Positions 11,001-23,290 of a stretch of 64,000 nt of DNA are shown one piece after another. The position numbers and the translations under genes are program-made. Under the pieces are notes generated by a model. That model made no database searches, was not told where the DNA came from, and saw only the letters and a list, made by a program, of their open reading frames with translations. The stretch's first letter is position 1. Each line of letters opens with the position of its first letter. Source of the stretch: Nemopilema nomurai (lineage: Eukaryota > Cnidaria > Scyphozoa > Rhizostomeae > Rhizostomatidae); contig ML133428.1 in NCBI GenBank assembly GCA_003864495.1, positions 1,612,001 to 1,676,000 of the forward strand. Reading direction: 5' to 3'.

Positions 11001-13242
11001 GGTCCTTCTCTATGAATTGAATAGCATGTTCCAAGAAATTTCACCATGTTTTTTCCTTTTAACTTGCTCTGCATACAAGTTCCCCAGCTCAAAGAACATA
11101 TGAGTACAAAAGACAAACTAATAAAACAGCGACCATTTGTGTATATAAAATTAAATAATTTTAGATCAGCATTTATATTTGTAAAAACTATACACCCTAT
11201 CACAGAATGCAGTGGCCCTGAATGAGGGCACTCTCCCTGACATTTGATATCAAATATGAGAATAACCTTTAGGGCTAATAAAGGCAGCTCTGCTTTCAAG
11301 AGACATGCAAAAATAAAGGCCATAAGCTTTGCAGTGTGGTAAATCAATTAGCATTTCTTAGATTTGCTCCATTATGTGTTTTACAAATCCAAATGATTAG
11401 AGTCTCGGTGGTCCTGGATTCTACTTGAATTCTACTGATGCTTTCGTAAAACAAACTAGTATTCCTGGACCAATAAATTTCTTACCTGTGTAATTAGAGG
11501 TGATATAGTTGCATTCCTTGTGGCTACACCTTTTTTAGGAGTTGTTGCAGGCTTGACACTAGGGGTTGTTGTAGTGTCTGTGAATAAAGGTCGCAAAGTT
11601 AGAAATTAATTCATTATTTGTAATTTCTAGTATCACACTTTGTCTCACATTCACAAAAGTCACACAATAGAACAAAATTAGCATTTATTAATGCTTTAAT
11701 TCTACAAAATTCAATACCTGAAGTTATGGATATTAAAGAATAATGAAATGATACAAGATCTTTACCTACTGCAATAGATCCATTCACCTTGAACAGTATG
11801 CAGGTTGAAAATATTTGTTCATTTAATGAACAATTAACAGCTAGGCTGATCAGTTTTCCTTCTATCTTTTTCCATCTTGAATATGTCATATCGTTTAGCT
11901 TAAAAAGAAGAAGCACCTTTGTGAATAATGAAAGTGATTTGGTCCAAAATAGCATTTAAAAGACCTCCCTTGAAACCTTCTTCAAAATACATTTGGCAGA
12001 TGATTTTCTGGTAATAACAGCCAATTTTGTGGTAGCTGATGAATGTAATAGATAACTGCTTTTTTATGCAATGTAACATATATTCTATGAAAGTAAACAA
12101 TACAACAAACGTTAGCTATAACTAGACATATAATTAAATCATCACATTAAATGTATCTACTCACTCTTAAGTTTTGAACTTTAGAAAATGCTGTATAGGT
12201 AGCCTGCACTTCAAAAAAAGACTGCTTTATGTTTTCATCAACAGTTTTTATATCACCATTCGCAGTAACTTCCTTCACATCTTTAGCTGTACATTGTGTT
12301 TCAATATCATGAAACAAGTCAAATTTTCCACTGTCTTTGACAGTTAGGGAGATCCCAGAGGCAATAGACAAGTCATTGTGGTTATCTTTGAATGCAGGTA
12401 CTACAGACTTTGCAGCAAATGCAAAATGCAGCTCACAGTTTTGACCTGCAAAAAGGAATGAATGAATACATGGCATTGTATTTGATTGTAGTTATAATAT
12501 GCCCACTTCTTAACAATTTGTTTGATCTATCTATTATAAGGTTCTGCATATAAAATTTGAGCTGCTAGAGTTATGAAAAGGTGCACAAGATGATTGATTT
12601 CCAACCAGAAAATTTTGGAAAATATCTGAAACGAAAGGACTTTGTGGCATTTCTATCAAATTTTGACTTGGTCTGGCATTCGAGTAGGTCAAAATTTCTT
12701 GGTCTGGTATTTGACCTGGTATTTGACAAAAAGCTCATTTTAATGTGTAAATTATAACTAATATATAAATCAGGTAGAAATTATACACTCTAACAAGGAA
12801 AAACTGAAATGGAATTTACAGTAAAATTTGAGCATTCGTCATTTTGGATACTTTTACCCAAATCCTTAAAATATAATTTGAGATGCTTCAATCAAATCTT
12901 GATATGTAGCTTGAGTTACTTAGTAGCAAAGATACCTGATTTAACACTGAAAGACTCATCACTGATACATCCTTCTTTGAAATTGATAAAACTGTGATTT
13001 CCCCAGCATCTGCACATACTCGATTCGTCAACCTTGCACCCCTGGTAAGCACAATCACTCTTCCTTTCCGTGCAAAACCTTTGATCTCCCTTCAGGTTGG
13101 TAAAGTAGTCAAACGTATTAAAAAGGTTTCCCCGATTTGAGTCAATACTCCTTCCATATACGATTCTTTCCACTCTTGAACAACTGATTTTGTCATTTAG
13201 GTGCAAGGTTATTGCAAAAAGTAGTGTTGCCCAAAGAGACAT
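8090..13242 (-). CDS. Type I membrane receptor with Cys-rich ectodomain and tyrosine-motif tail (unrecognised family)
   Basis: Eight exons join in frame on the minus strand: 13242-12936, 12445-12165, 11898-11766, 11577-11486, 10722-10583, 10070-10039, 9429-9374, 8683-8090 (about 544 residues). The N-terminus is a signal peptide (MSLWATLLFAITLHL). A Cys-rich patch follows (C..KSDC.YQGC...SMCRCW), then an unidentified extracellular region, a Thr/Pro/Lys stalk, and one membrane helix at about 290-313 (IVGAIIGVLLVILILVIIFCIW) ended by KRKSR. The 230-residue tail carries many phospho-acceptor patterns: SNPYYAV and ENPIYTS (NPxY), YLAL, YQTL, and YQAM and YVDM (YxxM, PI3K SH2 type). I infer a kinase-substrate or adaptor-type signalling receptor; there is no kinase domain. 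The 32-nt exon at 10070-10039 is required for phase and could end 6 nt later (10033). Confidence 0.75.
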
Positions 13243-16200
13243 TTTGCCAAAGAAGCAGCAGCAATGCCGGAGTCTGCGACTACCATTTGCAGTACACTGG
13301 TATGCAAACGCCTCTTTGAGGTGTGGTTTTCTTGCTCGTATTTCTTTCTAAGCGGCTTGTAAAATTAGGTCATCGGTTCACCACAAGAACGGAACTGACT
13401 CAAGGGGGAAGGGCCTTGCAAATCCTCCGCAGCAGTCTTAACGGTTCAACAGACTTGTTCGCCAAAATTTCTTTGTCTCGTGTCGTTCCAATTCACCGTA
13501 AAAGGACTTTCGAAACTCATTCGAACCAAAGTTATTTGAATGGCAACTAAGGCTCTCTCCAGAAGAATCTTAATATTGCCTGTTAATATTTTATAATGTT
13601 GACGATTGTTTCAAACATTTTCTGCCAATGAAGTTTATTTGTAATAGTACCTTTGTTGCTTACATCATAAATCCCTCTAAACTCAATCATAAATCTTGAC
13701 ACTGCCTTGTTTCTTTCTTTTCTTCGAGCCCTAAACCTCTTCAGAATTAAGATCCCTCGTTTTTGTTATAGAGGATTAAAAGTTAAAATAAATCAAAAAT
13801 CTAATCCTAGTAACATTTATGGGTACGCGTTTTATCAACTCTTCATTTACCATCTTTCCTTGGCGTCTGGCCCCCTTCGTGACTTTGATTTATCGCACAC
13901 GTGCACATAATGATTCCCCTGCGACACTTTCACAAGAAAACCGCAGGGGGGGGGCAACTTGCATCGCCAAATATGTTCATATTCTCCAAAGCCAGTTGGC
14001 TGTAGGAAGGAAGCAGTCGCCCCCACAGCCCCCGTGCTGCAAACATCCCCGTGTCGGCAGAACCTCAATCATAACAGAAAAGAGGCACCATATAAATATT
14101 TCTATGAGAGGCACGCCCGTGTCATTTGCTATTCGTCGCAAAGTTTCCAACAAGTTAAAAAAGGGTCTATCTCTTTGTTGGACTACTACGCAAAGGCTCA
14201 TCTGCAAAAAACTTTCAAGAATAAAGACGATAAGAAATTTGGAAAAGGGAAAGAATGAAGTAAATAAGGAATAATAAGATCTGGAATAAATAGATTAAAG
14301 TGGCTTTTGTGTACGAAGAATTGAGTACACTCTGTAGTGGGTCGAGGGGAACGCAATATAGGTCCTGTGTAGAGCAATATATATATTCATTCAAAAACTC
14401 ATTCTATAAAATGTTTAGACGATAAGATATAAACTCAAAGAAGACAATTTCGTTAGACGCCTTTACAAAATCAGAGGAGCCTACTTATCAACCTGAATTA
14501 TAATAGAACAATACAAACAATAGAAACCTAAGGGGAACCTGCCTAATACAATACACATTGTTAAATGTGTTAAAACGCTAATTGTAATGGGGAACTGGGA
14601 AATAAGTGAGTAGAAAGGTAGAATAAAGAACGTGATAGAGATGCTAGTGTTGACTGTCTTACAAGAGATAAATGATAGCAATAAACAGGAAACAGGATAA
14701 AGAAATAGAAAAACAAAACAAAAAACAGTGGGAGAATAAACAAATGTCCTATGTGTCTACTTGCCTAGTATTAAGACCCATATTCAAGTGATGTTGCCAA
14801 AAACTTTCTCTCCTCCTATCATTCCCTGTTAACCTATCGATAACCTTAACACTTATGAAACATGTTTAGGTGTACAAATTAAAAAGTAATAAATGATAGT
14901 AGTGAAAAGTAGTAATGCATAACATTAGCACATATTATGATCTTTCCATCGAATTTTGTCACATCCGAAATAGTTTTTAATTAATTCTTTCGATTATCGG
15001 GTTTGCGCTCCTAGTTATTCAAACCCAATTTCATGTTAGGCAAATAAATAGTGGTTGAAACTGTTACTTACTTTCCCGATATAGAGGGGGGCAGTTCACA
15101 TCTATTGCTCTCCAAGGCCCCACTGATTAATTTTTCTGCACTGTGAAATATCTTTGCCTTTTGCATTTAATTTGAAACTTTGATAACTAGTATAGAATCG
15201 CGAACAAACAGCACGGACATATAGATATGCTTTGCTATTATTTCTTTAGATTAATCAAGAGCCTGTCTCTGTCAAGTCATTCGGAGATGTTTTACATCCC
15301 AGATGTTCAGGTTTATTCAATGACATTGACGTTGGAATCATTTATCTTTAGTATAAATAGCACTGGCCCAAGAGTAGAGCACTGCAGTGCACCATGCTTA
15401 AGTAGCTCTTGATTAAATTTCACTCAATTATTCGAAACATACTGGTGTCGATCTGAAAGATAATACTCAATACACAAAGAAAATAATTATAATTTGGGGC
15501 TCAACAATGCAGGAATTACATGTAACAATGACAATAGCAGTCGTTTACTGCACTGCGGAACCAATCATCTGGAGATTTCTTCTCATCCTCCCATCCTTGT
15601 ACCATTCAATTTTTTTCGTAGCTTGTAGTTTTTGCTGTATTTATATCACCCGCCTGTAAATGGTTCATGTTAATTGTTAAAGCCACAGGGCATTCATATT
15701 CTCCTTTTGGTGTCGCCTTGTACCTGTGTTCTGTTTCTTGTGAAATTTTAGACTTTTGCATAAAGGAACATTGAAGGGGGTCATTTCTAATTTCTATCAG
15801 TGCCATGTTGCATAGTTTCTTCGAACCGTTTGAAAGGAGAATGGACTTTACTCTTGTTTAGTCACAAAATGGACAGCAACATCAACTGTTGGTAAATAGT
15901 TAAGCTTGGGATAGTCACAAGGATTATGAATAGTGAAGTCATTAAAAAGATAGAAGTATATAATCAGAAAGTTAAAATTTGAGAGCTTTAAGCTGTTATT
16001 ACCTTTCTTTCAGCAACTCAAGTCCCCATGTCAGCGTTGATAATTAGGGGGGGGGGGGGCAAAGTGTTCCCAGCTGCCATCGAATTGGCAATTTTTGATA
16101 TATTTAAAGATCACTTTTGCATGTATAGAAGCCAATGGATGAAGTAAAGACCACTGCAATTTTTGCCAATCTTTACTCTGTTGACCCACAACAAGAATTG

Positions 16201-16695
16201 AAAAAACACCACTGCTTAACAGCCTTGCATTTATGCTGGGGTCCGATTCAAAACTTTGATAGCCCAGTATATTTTACAAATATTTGTACTTCAATCCTCC
16301 AGGCTATTCTCGTTAAAGGCTGTTGTTACGCGCGGCTCTCCCCTATGGGACTCGAGAGTTGAGCCCAAATAGTTACCCATAATCAAGATTGGCGCAATAA
16401 TGCCACGAGCGAATTCAGTGCATCAAAAGCCCAATAAAATTTGCCCTGGTTTACAATTTAATTCGTAATTATCAAAGATAAATACAGTCGCAACTTCGGG
16501 CTGGACACGGCTGCTGCGCCAATTTTTGCAGATTAGCTGCTGCGGTGTAGCATCATCTCACTCTCAGCGATTGAGCAATGGAGGAGTCAGCAGGACTGCG
16601 ACCAAGTCCAATTTCAGTCATGTTTACCAGCGAAATTAAACTTAGGCCAAGCAGAGCACTTGACCACAGTTGACTTTACTCGGCATGAAAGGGTA
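13243..16695. other. Intergenic: divergent promoters of receptor (-) and rabenosyn-5 (+), repeats
   Basis: This is a 3.4 kb gap. Short frames overlap in three or more frames near 13800-14270, a GC-richer patch, and none has a recognisable domain. An inverted copy of the 5108-5158 element sits at 14305-14355, and a TA run at about 14379-14387. A run of 12 G occurs near 16047-16058. The segment 16400-16695 should hold the rabenosyn-5 promoter and 5' UTR. No RNA gene is seen. Confidence 0.45.
14305..14355 (-). repeat. Inverted second copy of the 51-bp element upstream of the sulfotransferase
   Basis: The reverse complement of this segment matches 5108-5158 with about two differences, including the GTGTAC/GTACAC hairpin and the TTCCCCTCGA block. 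The flanking AGGGGAACG half of the long palindrome is absent here. It lies about 1.1 kb upstream of the receptor ATG and points toward it. Confidence 0.7.
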
Positions 16696-19600
16696 ATGGC
16701 AAAAGATACCAGCGGAGAAGCGATCCTCGAAGGATTTCTCTGTCCAATATGCATGAAAGACTTGAGAACGCCATCGCAGCTCTCAGCCCATTTCGAGGAA
16801 TTTCATGCTGAAGATAAAGACATCTTGCGACAATTAAGGGCTGTTTTTGGACGGGCTAAAAACAAGATACTAAAAAAGGACGACACTGCTTTGCAAAGCA
16901 GTCAAACTAGTGATATAGACACTGCATTTTCTAGCAAAGGCACTCCAGAATCCGGTGGGATTGACCTATCATTATGGGGTGCACAAACATTAGGTAAGTA
17001 TTTGGGTGTTTGTTTTGATAAAAAATTCCGATGGAGCTAATGAGGTTATGATGGAAACAAAGGCTTATGGTAGGAATCGGCGTTTAAAGTAATTGTTTAC
17101 TTTAAAGTAATTGTTTTTCCTTTCTTCTTTCGTTATTGAATAAATAATTGCGTGACTTCATGACTTGCGATCAGTCAACAATACTGTTATCCTCTTTGTC
17201 AACCTTTAATATTGATTGATCTGTCATTTTACGAAACTTGCAGCAAATAGTCATAACACTGTTTAAAATTAGAAGGAGAGTATTCTGTTATTCTGTTTGG
17301 GAGCATTTTATTTATTTCCTTGGTGCTGTCGATCACAGTGAAAATTGATATATCCCCAGGTTCTTCCTCGCCTTAGTTTGTTGATATTTTTAAAAAGTGT
17401 ACTTCCTTTGAAAGTATATTCTCTAAAAACTGATATTGAAGGCTGATTTAGATACAATCTTGGGTTTATTGAAATTCTAATTTCAAGTACATTTCAATTG
17501 TATTATGACTACAGACAAGTGTAAAAGTGCAATCAACAGACATGTTTCACTTATTGTTCACAGGCAAAAATTCTTTTTCATTAAGAGTCTCTTGCTGCTA
17601 CTGCCTCCAACAACCCCCTCCCCTTCTCCATTACACCTGCCAATTGTATTGGCACTTTGAGGTTAAATTTCTGAAACCTAAATTAAGTGCACATTTATCT
17701 CATCAAAAGGTTATACCAGGCAACATCTGGCAGAATTCAAGAAGATAAGAAAAGAAAAAATTGAAAGATTTGTAGCTGAAAGAAATAACATATTGATAAG
17801 ACTAGATAAGGTTTGTTTGAAAGTCAGTATTATTGGCGTATTATTGGCATATACCTTTTAAAGGCATGCAAAATATGTTTTAGAATGACTCTTTTCTTGC
17901 TACTTTGTTGTTTAGTAGATAGCCTTTTATCATGTTCTTATATTTTTTTCAATAAATTAATGTCTAGAAGCTGTTAGTCAATTAGCTACATATGAATAAG
18001 TTAGTAAATTTTGTCCAGATAGTTCACTGCCAAAAGTGTTTGGAAGTTCAATATAATCTGCTGTTGTTATATGTAGCTTTTCAAAACCGTTCTGTCCTGC
18101 TGCCCTTTTAATTCTTATATTTACATTATATACTTGATGTGTTGGATGGTGAAAGAGAGTTTTATCTTTTTTAGCTTATCAAGTCTGGGATATATAGATC
18201 TGAGTCAACACTAGCTGTTGCTCTCAAAGCAAGAAAAGGTAGCCTTTGAATACCGAACAATAGAGTTTTTTTTGGTTTTGAAAAGATTGGTGGTTAAAAA
18301 CTAAGTTAGTCCCTCACAGAAAGGAATGCAGGAATGCAGTGGAAGCTAATAAGCTAGATACTAGATATGCCAGTGGTGGGAGGGTGATCTTGGAACCCAA
18401 TCCAAAGAAAGGCAGAAACAAATCATAATTCTTTTCCTTTGTCTTATAGTATCTTATAGTCTCTATCTTTTTCCAGGTCTTATAGCATTCATTACCACGA
18501 AGCAATGAATGTATTTTATGAATTGTATTTATATCTCTCCTCACAATCTCTCCTTACAGTTTTCTTTTCCCCTTTCATCAGATGTGGAAAGGCGAGTTGT
18601 TCCTTGGGAGAATGATGGAGATGTCAAATTTTGCAGACTGTGTTTCAAAAAATTTAATGTTTTGGTGCGAAGGCACCATTGCAGATTGTGTGGAAGAGTG
18701 TTTTGCGGTGGTTGTTGTGACTTCATCAACCCTTCAGAAGCAAGTAGGTATCAAAGCACTATATTTAGTTCTAAGGCCTTGAGCTTCAATTTTGTGCTAG
18801 TTTATTTGTACCTGGACAACTGCTGACTATCCTTGATTACTTGTGATTTATTGTTGATTATCAATAACAAGAAATAGAAGCTCTTTGGGAGGTGAGGAAG
18901 TTGGTTTTAAATGGTGTACTATGTTGTCTGTAGACCCTGTTTTTAACAGAAGGTATTATTTTTTTCATTTAGGTAATATTATGAGCAACAAGGTTTCACC
19001 AAATGGGATTGAGCTGGTTGATAATGGTAGCAATGAAAAATCTGGCATACGTTCATGCTTCTCTTGTTTGGAAATCTTGCAGCGGTAACCATTTTAGTAT
19101 TGGGTTTAACCATTTAACATATTAAGTACATTGATTAAGCTATTTGTTATAAAGCAGGTTAATAAAAAACTGAGAATCTCTGTTTAGTCATTTTGAACAC
19201 TATTAGAAAAATTCAATTGGAGGATCAATCCTTCAGCATCTAGGAGGAGATCAAAGTAGAGTTAGCCCTTTACAATGCACTTTAATGCAACTTGTATACA
19301 ACTTTATATCAAAAGGCATTCTTTAAGAAGAAAACCAAAATTATATGTAAAGTATCCTTTCTGACAAATTTAATGCTGATATAATGAATTTGTTAACACT
19401 CTTATGTATATGTGATTACAATATTCTTTAAGATGTGGTCCCAAAGGAGTCAGCTATTAGACATTGTGCTGTTATTTTGCATACCCTATCACATATAATG
19501 TTTCGTACTCCTTAATCAGTAACTGAGGCTTAGCCTCGCCTTTGATGTTTAGACAGTGTTTATTTAATCATTTCTTTAGAACTGGAAAATCTCTTTACCA

Positions 19601-22087
19601 TTTATCAATTTCAAGGTATTCTGAAGACAAAATTGAGAGTCAAACCAAGCCAGATGTGGTTGCTTATTATGAGGTGGACAATTTTTACTCCTTTTGATGT
19701 AGACAATTTATGTTTATATAAAACAGTCTTCGTCAACAGAAAATCACCATGCGTGTTGTAAACCACACGTATTTTTTCTTTCATGCGTGCGATTCACACT
19801 CTTACATATCTGGCTATTTCAGACCCTCTTTACACTGTCCCCTTCAAAAATGGTACCGTGACAGTACAAAATTCGTTTCCGAATAGCAGAGGGCGAAAAA
19901 TTGTTGTTTCTATCGTCGTAATTCTACCGGAAAAGGCGGTATACGATCACGTGTCTACAGTAACATGTGGTCTTTGGATACAAATATGGCGCGTCATCTT
20001 AAATTATTTGGCGGCGGCGGCAATAAATTTATTAAAAAAGACGAGGGTCTAAAAGAAGCTGGAAATTCACATACTATATCAGGCAAAATAAATAATAGGT
20101 TAATGCTGCAGCGCAGTTTGATAGTCATTACAGCCACTTTGAGAAAGAAGAAACAATTGCTTACACGGAAAAATGTTAGGAGAAGAGATATTGGATTCGG
20201 AAAATTTTCCAAGAACGCAAATGGTCTGGCCACTTTCAAGCACTCATTTATGAACTGTGGATATATGATCTAATATTTTTGATTTCCCGCTTGTCTGCCA
20301 TGTTGGAATCAAGGTGTGCATTTTTCAGATCGAGAGCTACTTTGCAAAACAAGATTTCAACATATTTGACGTATTTCTGATTTTCATATAATTCATCGAC
20401 CGTAATTCGTCTTAATTCGTCGTACTTTATCGGGAGGAACAATTTTTTTTTCATTTCTTCAGAAGAATTACGTTGCGTTACGTTCTATTAGGATTATTTA
20501 CGTTAGGAGGTTTTCATAAAATTTGGTCGGTTTTCATATAACGGAAATAATCTTAATTGATCGTAGACTCTGAATGATGCTCATGATCTCTCGATGTTGC
20601 TCAGCTAATGAAAGACAAAATTGCCAATTTTTCGTTAAAGAAAAACATTTTATGAAGGTCAAAAGCAACGGTCAAATATACATCTCATGCGTGCGACAAA
20701 TCGCTCGCATTCTTGGCGTCATGCGTGCGCGTGCGATCGCACTCATCAAACGACCGCGACTGATAAAATTAAAAGGTTTTTTGTTGTATTTTTTTCTAAG
20801 ATTATTATTTCTTCAATAATTTGGTGTGACTGCACAATACTGAAGATTTGTTACAGTTTTTGAAGCCTACTTTTGTTTGTTTCAGAGATTAAAAATGAAA
20901 ATGTCCGAATGTGATACAATATATCCAAAGTATATCAGAATGGCAGAATCTATAAAGTTAGTAATTGAGTCCTAGACAATTTCTTTATGGTTTTTATGTT
21001 AACATGGTGACTTTTCACTATTTGCTTGAATATTTGAAGGTTCTCTAATTTCTAAAGTTTACAACCTCTTCTATTGTCAGAACTGTTTCTAATTCAAGAA
21101 AACTTGTTATGATAAACCTGAAATGATTTTAAGGAGCTCAATTTATGCTTTTTGCCTTGCCTGACCTCACAATACTGTTATAATAAATGTAAACATCGAT
21201 ATCCAGCTCATTCTTTGCAGTTTGTATTTTATCTGGCTTTAGATAGAATTGCAGATTTCATTTCTTTATATGCACATCATTTCTAGATAGGTTTAAGTGC
21301 CAGATGTTTAATTGTTTTGATGATTCATCTATTACAGTATTGGTGAAACGGAGTATAGTTTAGAAACAGCAAAGGAAGTGAGAATGCAGTTATTGAAAAT
21401 GTTTGAATATATTGATGGTTTAAGGTAGGTGAAGAGGTTAACATCTTTTTGGTTTTGTGTTAATTCAATTTTTTGTCACCTCCTTCTTTTTTCATTTACT
21501 CGACTTTCTTTTCATCTTTGCACTCCTTAATATTTTCTTCTACTCTTCTTTCCCTTACCACGCTTGCATGTTTTCTTCTTTGAACAAGTGCTTTGCGGTA
21601 CAAAACATCGCAATGGCTAGAACAAGTGGAACTAGTTTTCGCATACTTAAAGTACTTTTTTCGTCCGACACTCCTCATAGCATGCAAATGCGGGCAAATA
21701 ACTAAAAGCTGACAGAACAAATAGCCAGTTGCGGATCGAGAACACTAGATGATGATAAGAAGAGCGCATGATAGTTATAATTGACCAATCAACGTTACTT
21801 AACACCTGACGTTAGAAGAGCCCAAGAGAAAAGACGAACTCTTTCTGTTTACAAAGAATGGGATTTTCCATTGAAATATAGACTCTGAGAATTGTTGGAC
21901 GAGAAAGTACTTTGTTTTTCCGCACTCTCTATGATCCTTCGTAAGAAATCCTGTTGCCTTAACCTTTTCAAAGTACTTTGTGTATGCAAAAACTAGTTGG
22001 GACTTTTCTTGCCATTGTGAAGTTTTCCTCTTTTCCATTCCCTCTACCTTTTTGGTGCTTTCGGTCTATTTGTCCCAGTATTCAACT

Positions 22088-22146
<59 letters not shown>

Positions 22147-22957
22147 ACTAGCCTAAGTAATCTCTTATTTAAAACCAACGGCAAGCACCCAAATTAGAAT
22201 GTATAAACTTACGTACGTAATTCTGCATAAAGTTCATATTCATACATTGCCACTTTTCATCATCAAATTTAGTAAGAAGATCCAGTTTTGTGGGACAGAC
22301 GGAGAAAAGCAGCCCCAACCACAGACTCTGCGGCTTCAGAGACAAATAAGAAACTTTGCAGCTAATTATCTGCAAGAGTACATGTTTACAGCTCCTTCAC
22401 TACCGACCGCAGGCCAGTATAGTGAACTAGTTCGTATGAGAGAAGAAAAGCGTGCCAGGGAAAGGCAGGAAGAAAAACAGCGCCTGATAAACGCATCTCT
22501 TATAGGCAGAGAAACGCCAAGCGGCCAAAGGCAGGTGGCAACGGGCCAACGCCAGGAAAGGCAAGAAGTGGCTGAGGGTGGGGGCCGGGCCGCTTCTAGT
22601 GGACAGCCACGCTTAGGTGCAACCAGATCCGATGAAGACTCGAATACGTCTGAAGATGATGGTGGTGGCCGGCTCGGGGGGCTATTTACCGGGGCCCGGC
22701 TGCGGACGAAGCTTAGCAAGAAGATTCAAAAGCCATTCACGGTCGCGTCTATATCAAAGTCGGCCAGCAAGGGCTGGGGCCCAGTTCAAGTGACAATGAA
22801 CGAGTCACCTGACCCAATGATGCAGCAGATGGATATTATACGAGGCTACATCAAACAAGCAAAGCAAGCTGGGAAATATGAAGAGGTTGCGTTATTTGAA
22901 CAGAATTTAAAAGAATTGGAATTAGAATTTATGAAGCAAAGGCAAGGAAGGTGGTAG
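16696..22957 (+). CDS. RBSN: Rabenosyn-5 (FYVE-domain Rab4/Rab5 effector)
   Basis: Nine exons: 16696-16993, 17710-17810, 18175-18238, 18582-18743, 18973-19084, 19616-19673, 20886-20956, 21338-21424, 22273-22957; all phases agree (545 residues). The ATG at 16696 is the first in frame. Rabenosyn-5 binds PI3P on early endosomes and links Rab5 and Rab4 to fusion and recycling with VPS45. Seen in order: an N-terminal C2H2 finger (16-37, FLCPICMKDL), a FYVE finger from about 163 (PWENDGDVKFC, RRHHCRLCG, SCFSC), the following helical region, a charged Arg/Gln/Glu segment, and a C-terminal Rab-binding helical hairpin (MDIIRGYIKQAKQAGKYEEV). Human rabenosyn-5 is about 784 residues with two such hairpins and NPF motifs; here there is one hairpin and no NPF motif. 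AATAAA is at 22980. Confidence 0.95.
21665..21845 (+). repeat. Short dispersed repeat, copy A (rabenosyn-5 intron 8)
   Basis: It shares blocks with four other places in this window: CACTCCTCA..., AAAAGCTGACAGAA, AGCCAGTTGCGGATCG, AAGAAGAGCGC, a GACCAATCAACG-type block, and a tail GAGCCCAAGAGAAAAGACGA. The best match is copy D at 54463-54640. A MITE or SINE is likely; no coding capacity is seen. Confidence 0.65.
22088..22146 (+). repeat. (CTTT)n microsatellite in rabenosyn-5 intron 8
   Basis: About 15 uninterrupted CTTT units lie about 125 bp before the acceptor of the last exon. It may strengthen a pyrimidine-rich context but is otherwise a simple repeat. Confidence 0.95.
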
Positions 22958-22969
22958 CAGCGAAAGCGT

Positions 22970-23290
22970 TTAGTGAATTAATAAATGACTGTTTATAGTA
23001 AACCATTCAATACATATATCTTGAAGTATCGACTCGTGATCTGGCACCAATCCTGTTTCGTTAAATTTCTCAATCGATTCCAATTTTTCTTTTGGTGAGC
23101 TTTGTAAGCAGAAAAGGTTTTTCGTTAACTGGACTGTTTCAGTTTGTTTGAACACTTCCACAGCGCCTTCATAAGCACAGTGATAGATTTTGGCACTAGA
23201 AAACGATCTCCAGTGCGGCCTAAAAGAACTGGAGCCGTTCCCAATACCTAAATACAATGAATCGACTATTGAAAGTAAGGTGTCTATCAT
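22970..23290 (-). CDS. Small unrecognised reading frame downstream of rabenosyn-5
   Basis: A 106-codon minus-strand frame has ATG at 23290 and its stop next to, and tail-to-tail with, rabenosyn-5. Composition looks protein-like (HWRSFSSAKIYHCAYEGAVE; FNETGLVPDHESILQDIC), with few low-complexity runs and no visible signal peptide or membrane helix. I do not recognise a family. It may be the last exon of a longer gene to the right, a small conserved protein, or chance. It would overlap the rabenosyn-5 3' UTR, including its AATAAA at 22980. Confidence 0.35.
   Translation of the reverse strand: MIDTLLSIVDSLYLGIGNGSSSFRPHWRSFSSAKIYHCAYEGAVEVFKQTETVQLTKNLFCLQSSPKEKLESIEKFNETGLVPDHESILQDICIEWFTINSHLLIH
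22980..22985 (+). terminator. Poly(A) signal of rabenosyn-5
   Basis: AATAAA occurs about 23 bases after the rabenosyn-5 stop codon, which would give a very short 3' UTR. It lies inside the opposing small frame. Confidence 0.45.

Noticed and set aside
13819..14274. 151-codon frame and several overlapping frames
   Set aside because: Long frames appear in at least four frames of the same GC-richer patch, none with recognisable features, so chance is the simplest explanation.
16660..16695. Upstream start for rabenosyn-5 at 16660
   Set aside because: That codon is TTG. The first in-frame ATG is at 16696, and the conserved finger follows 15 residues later.
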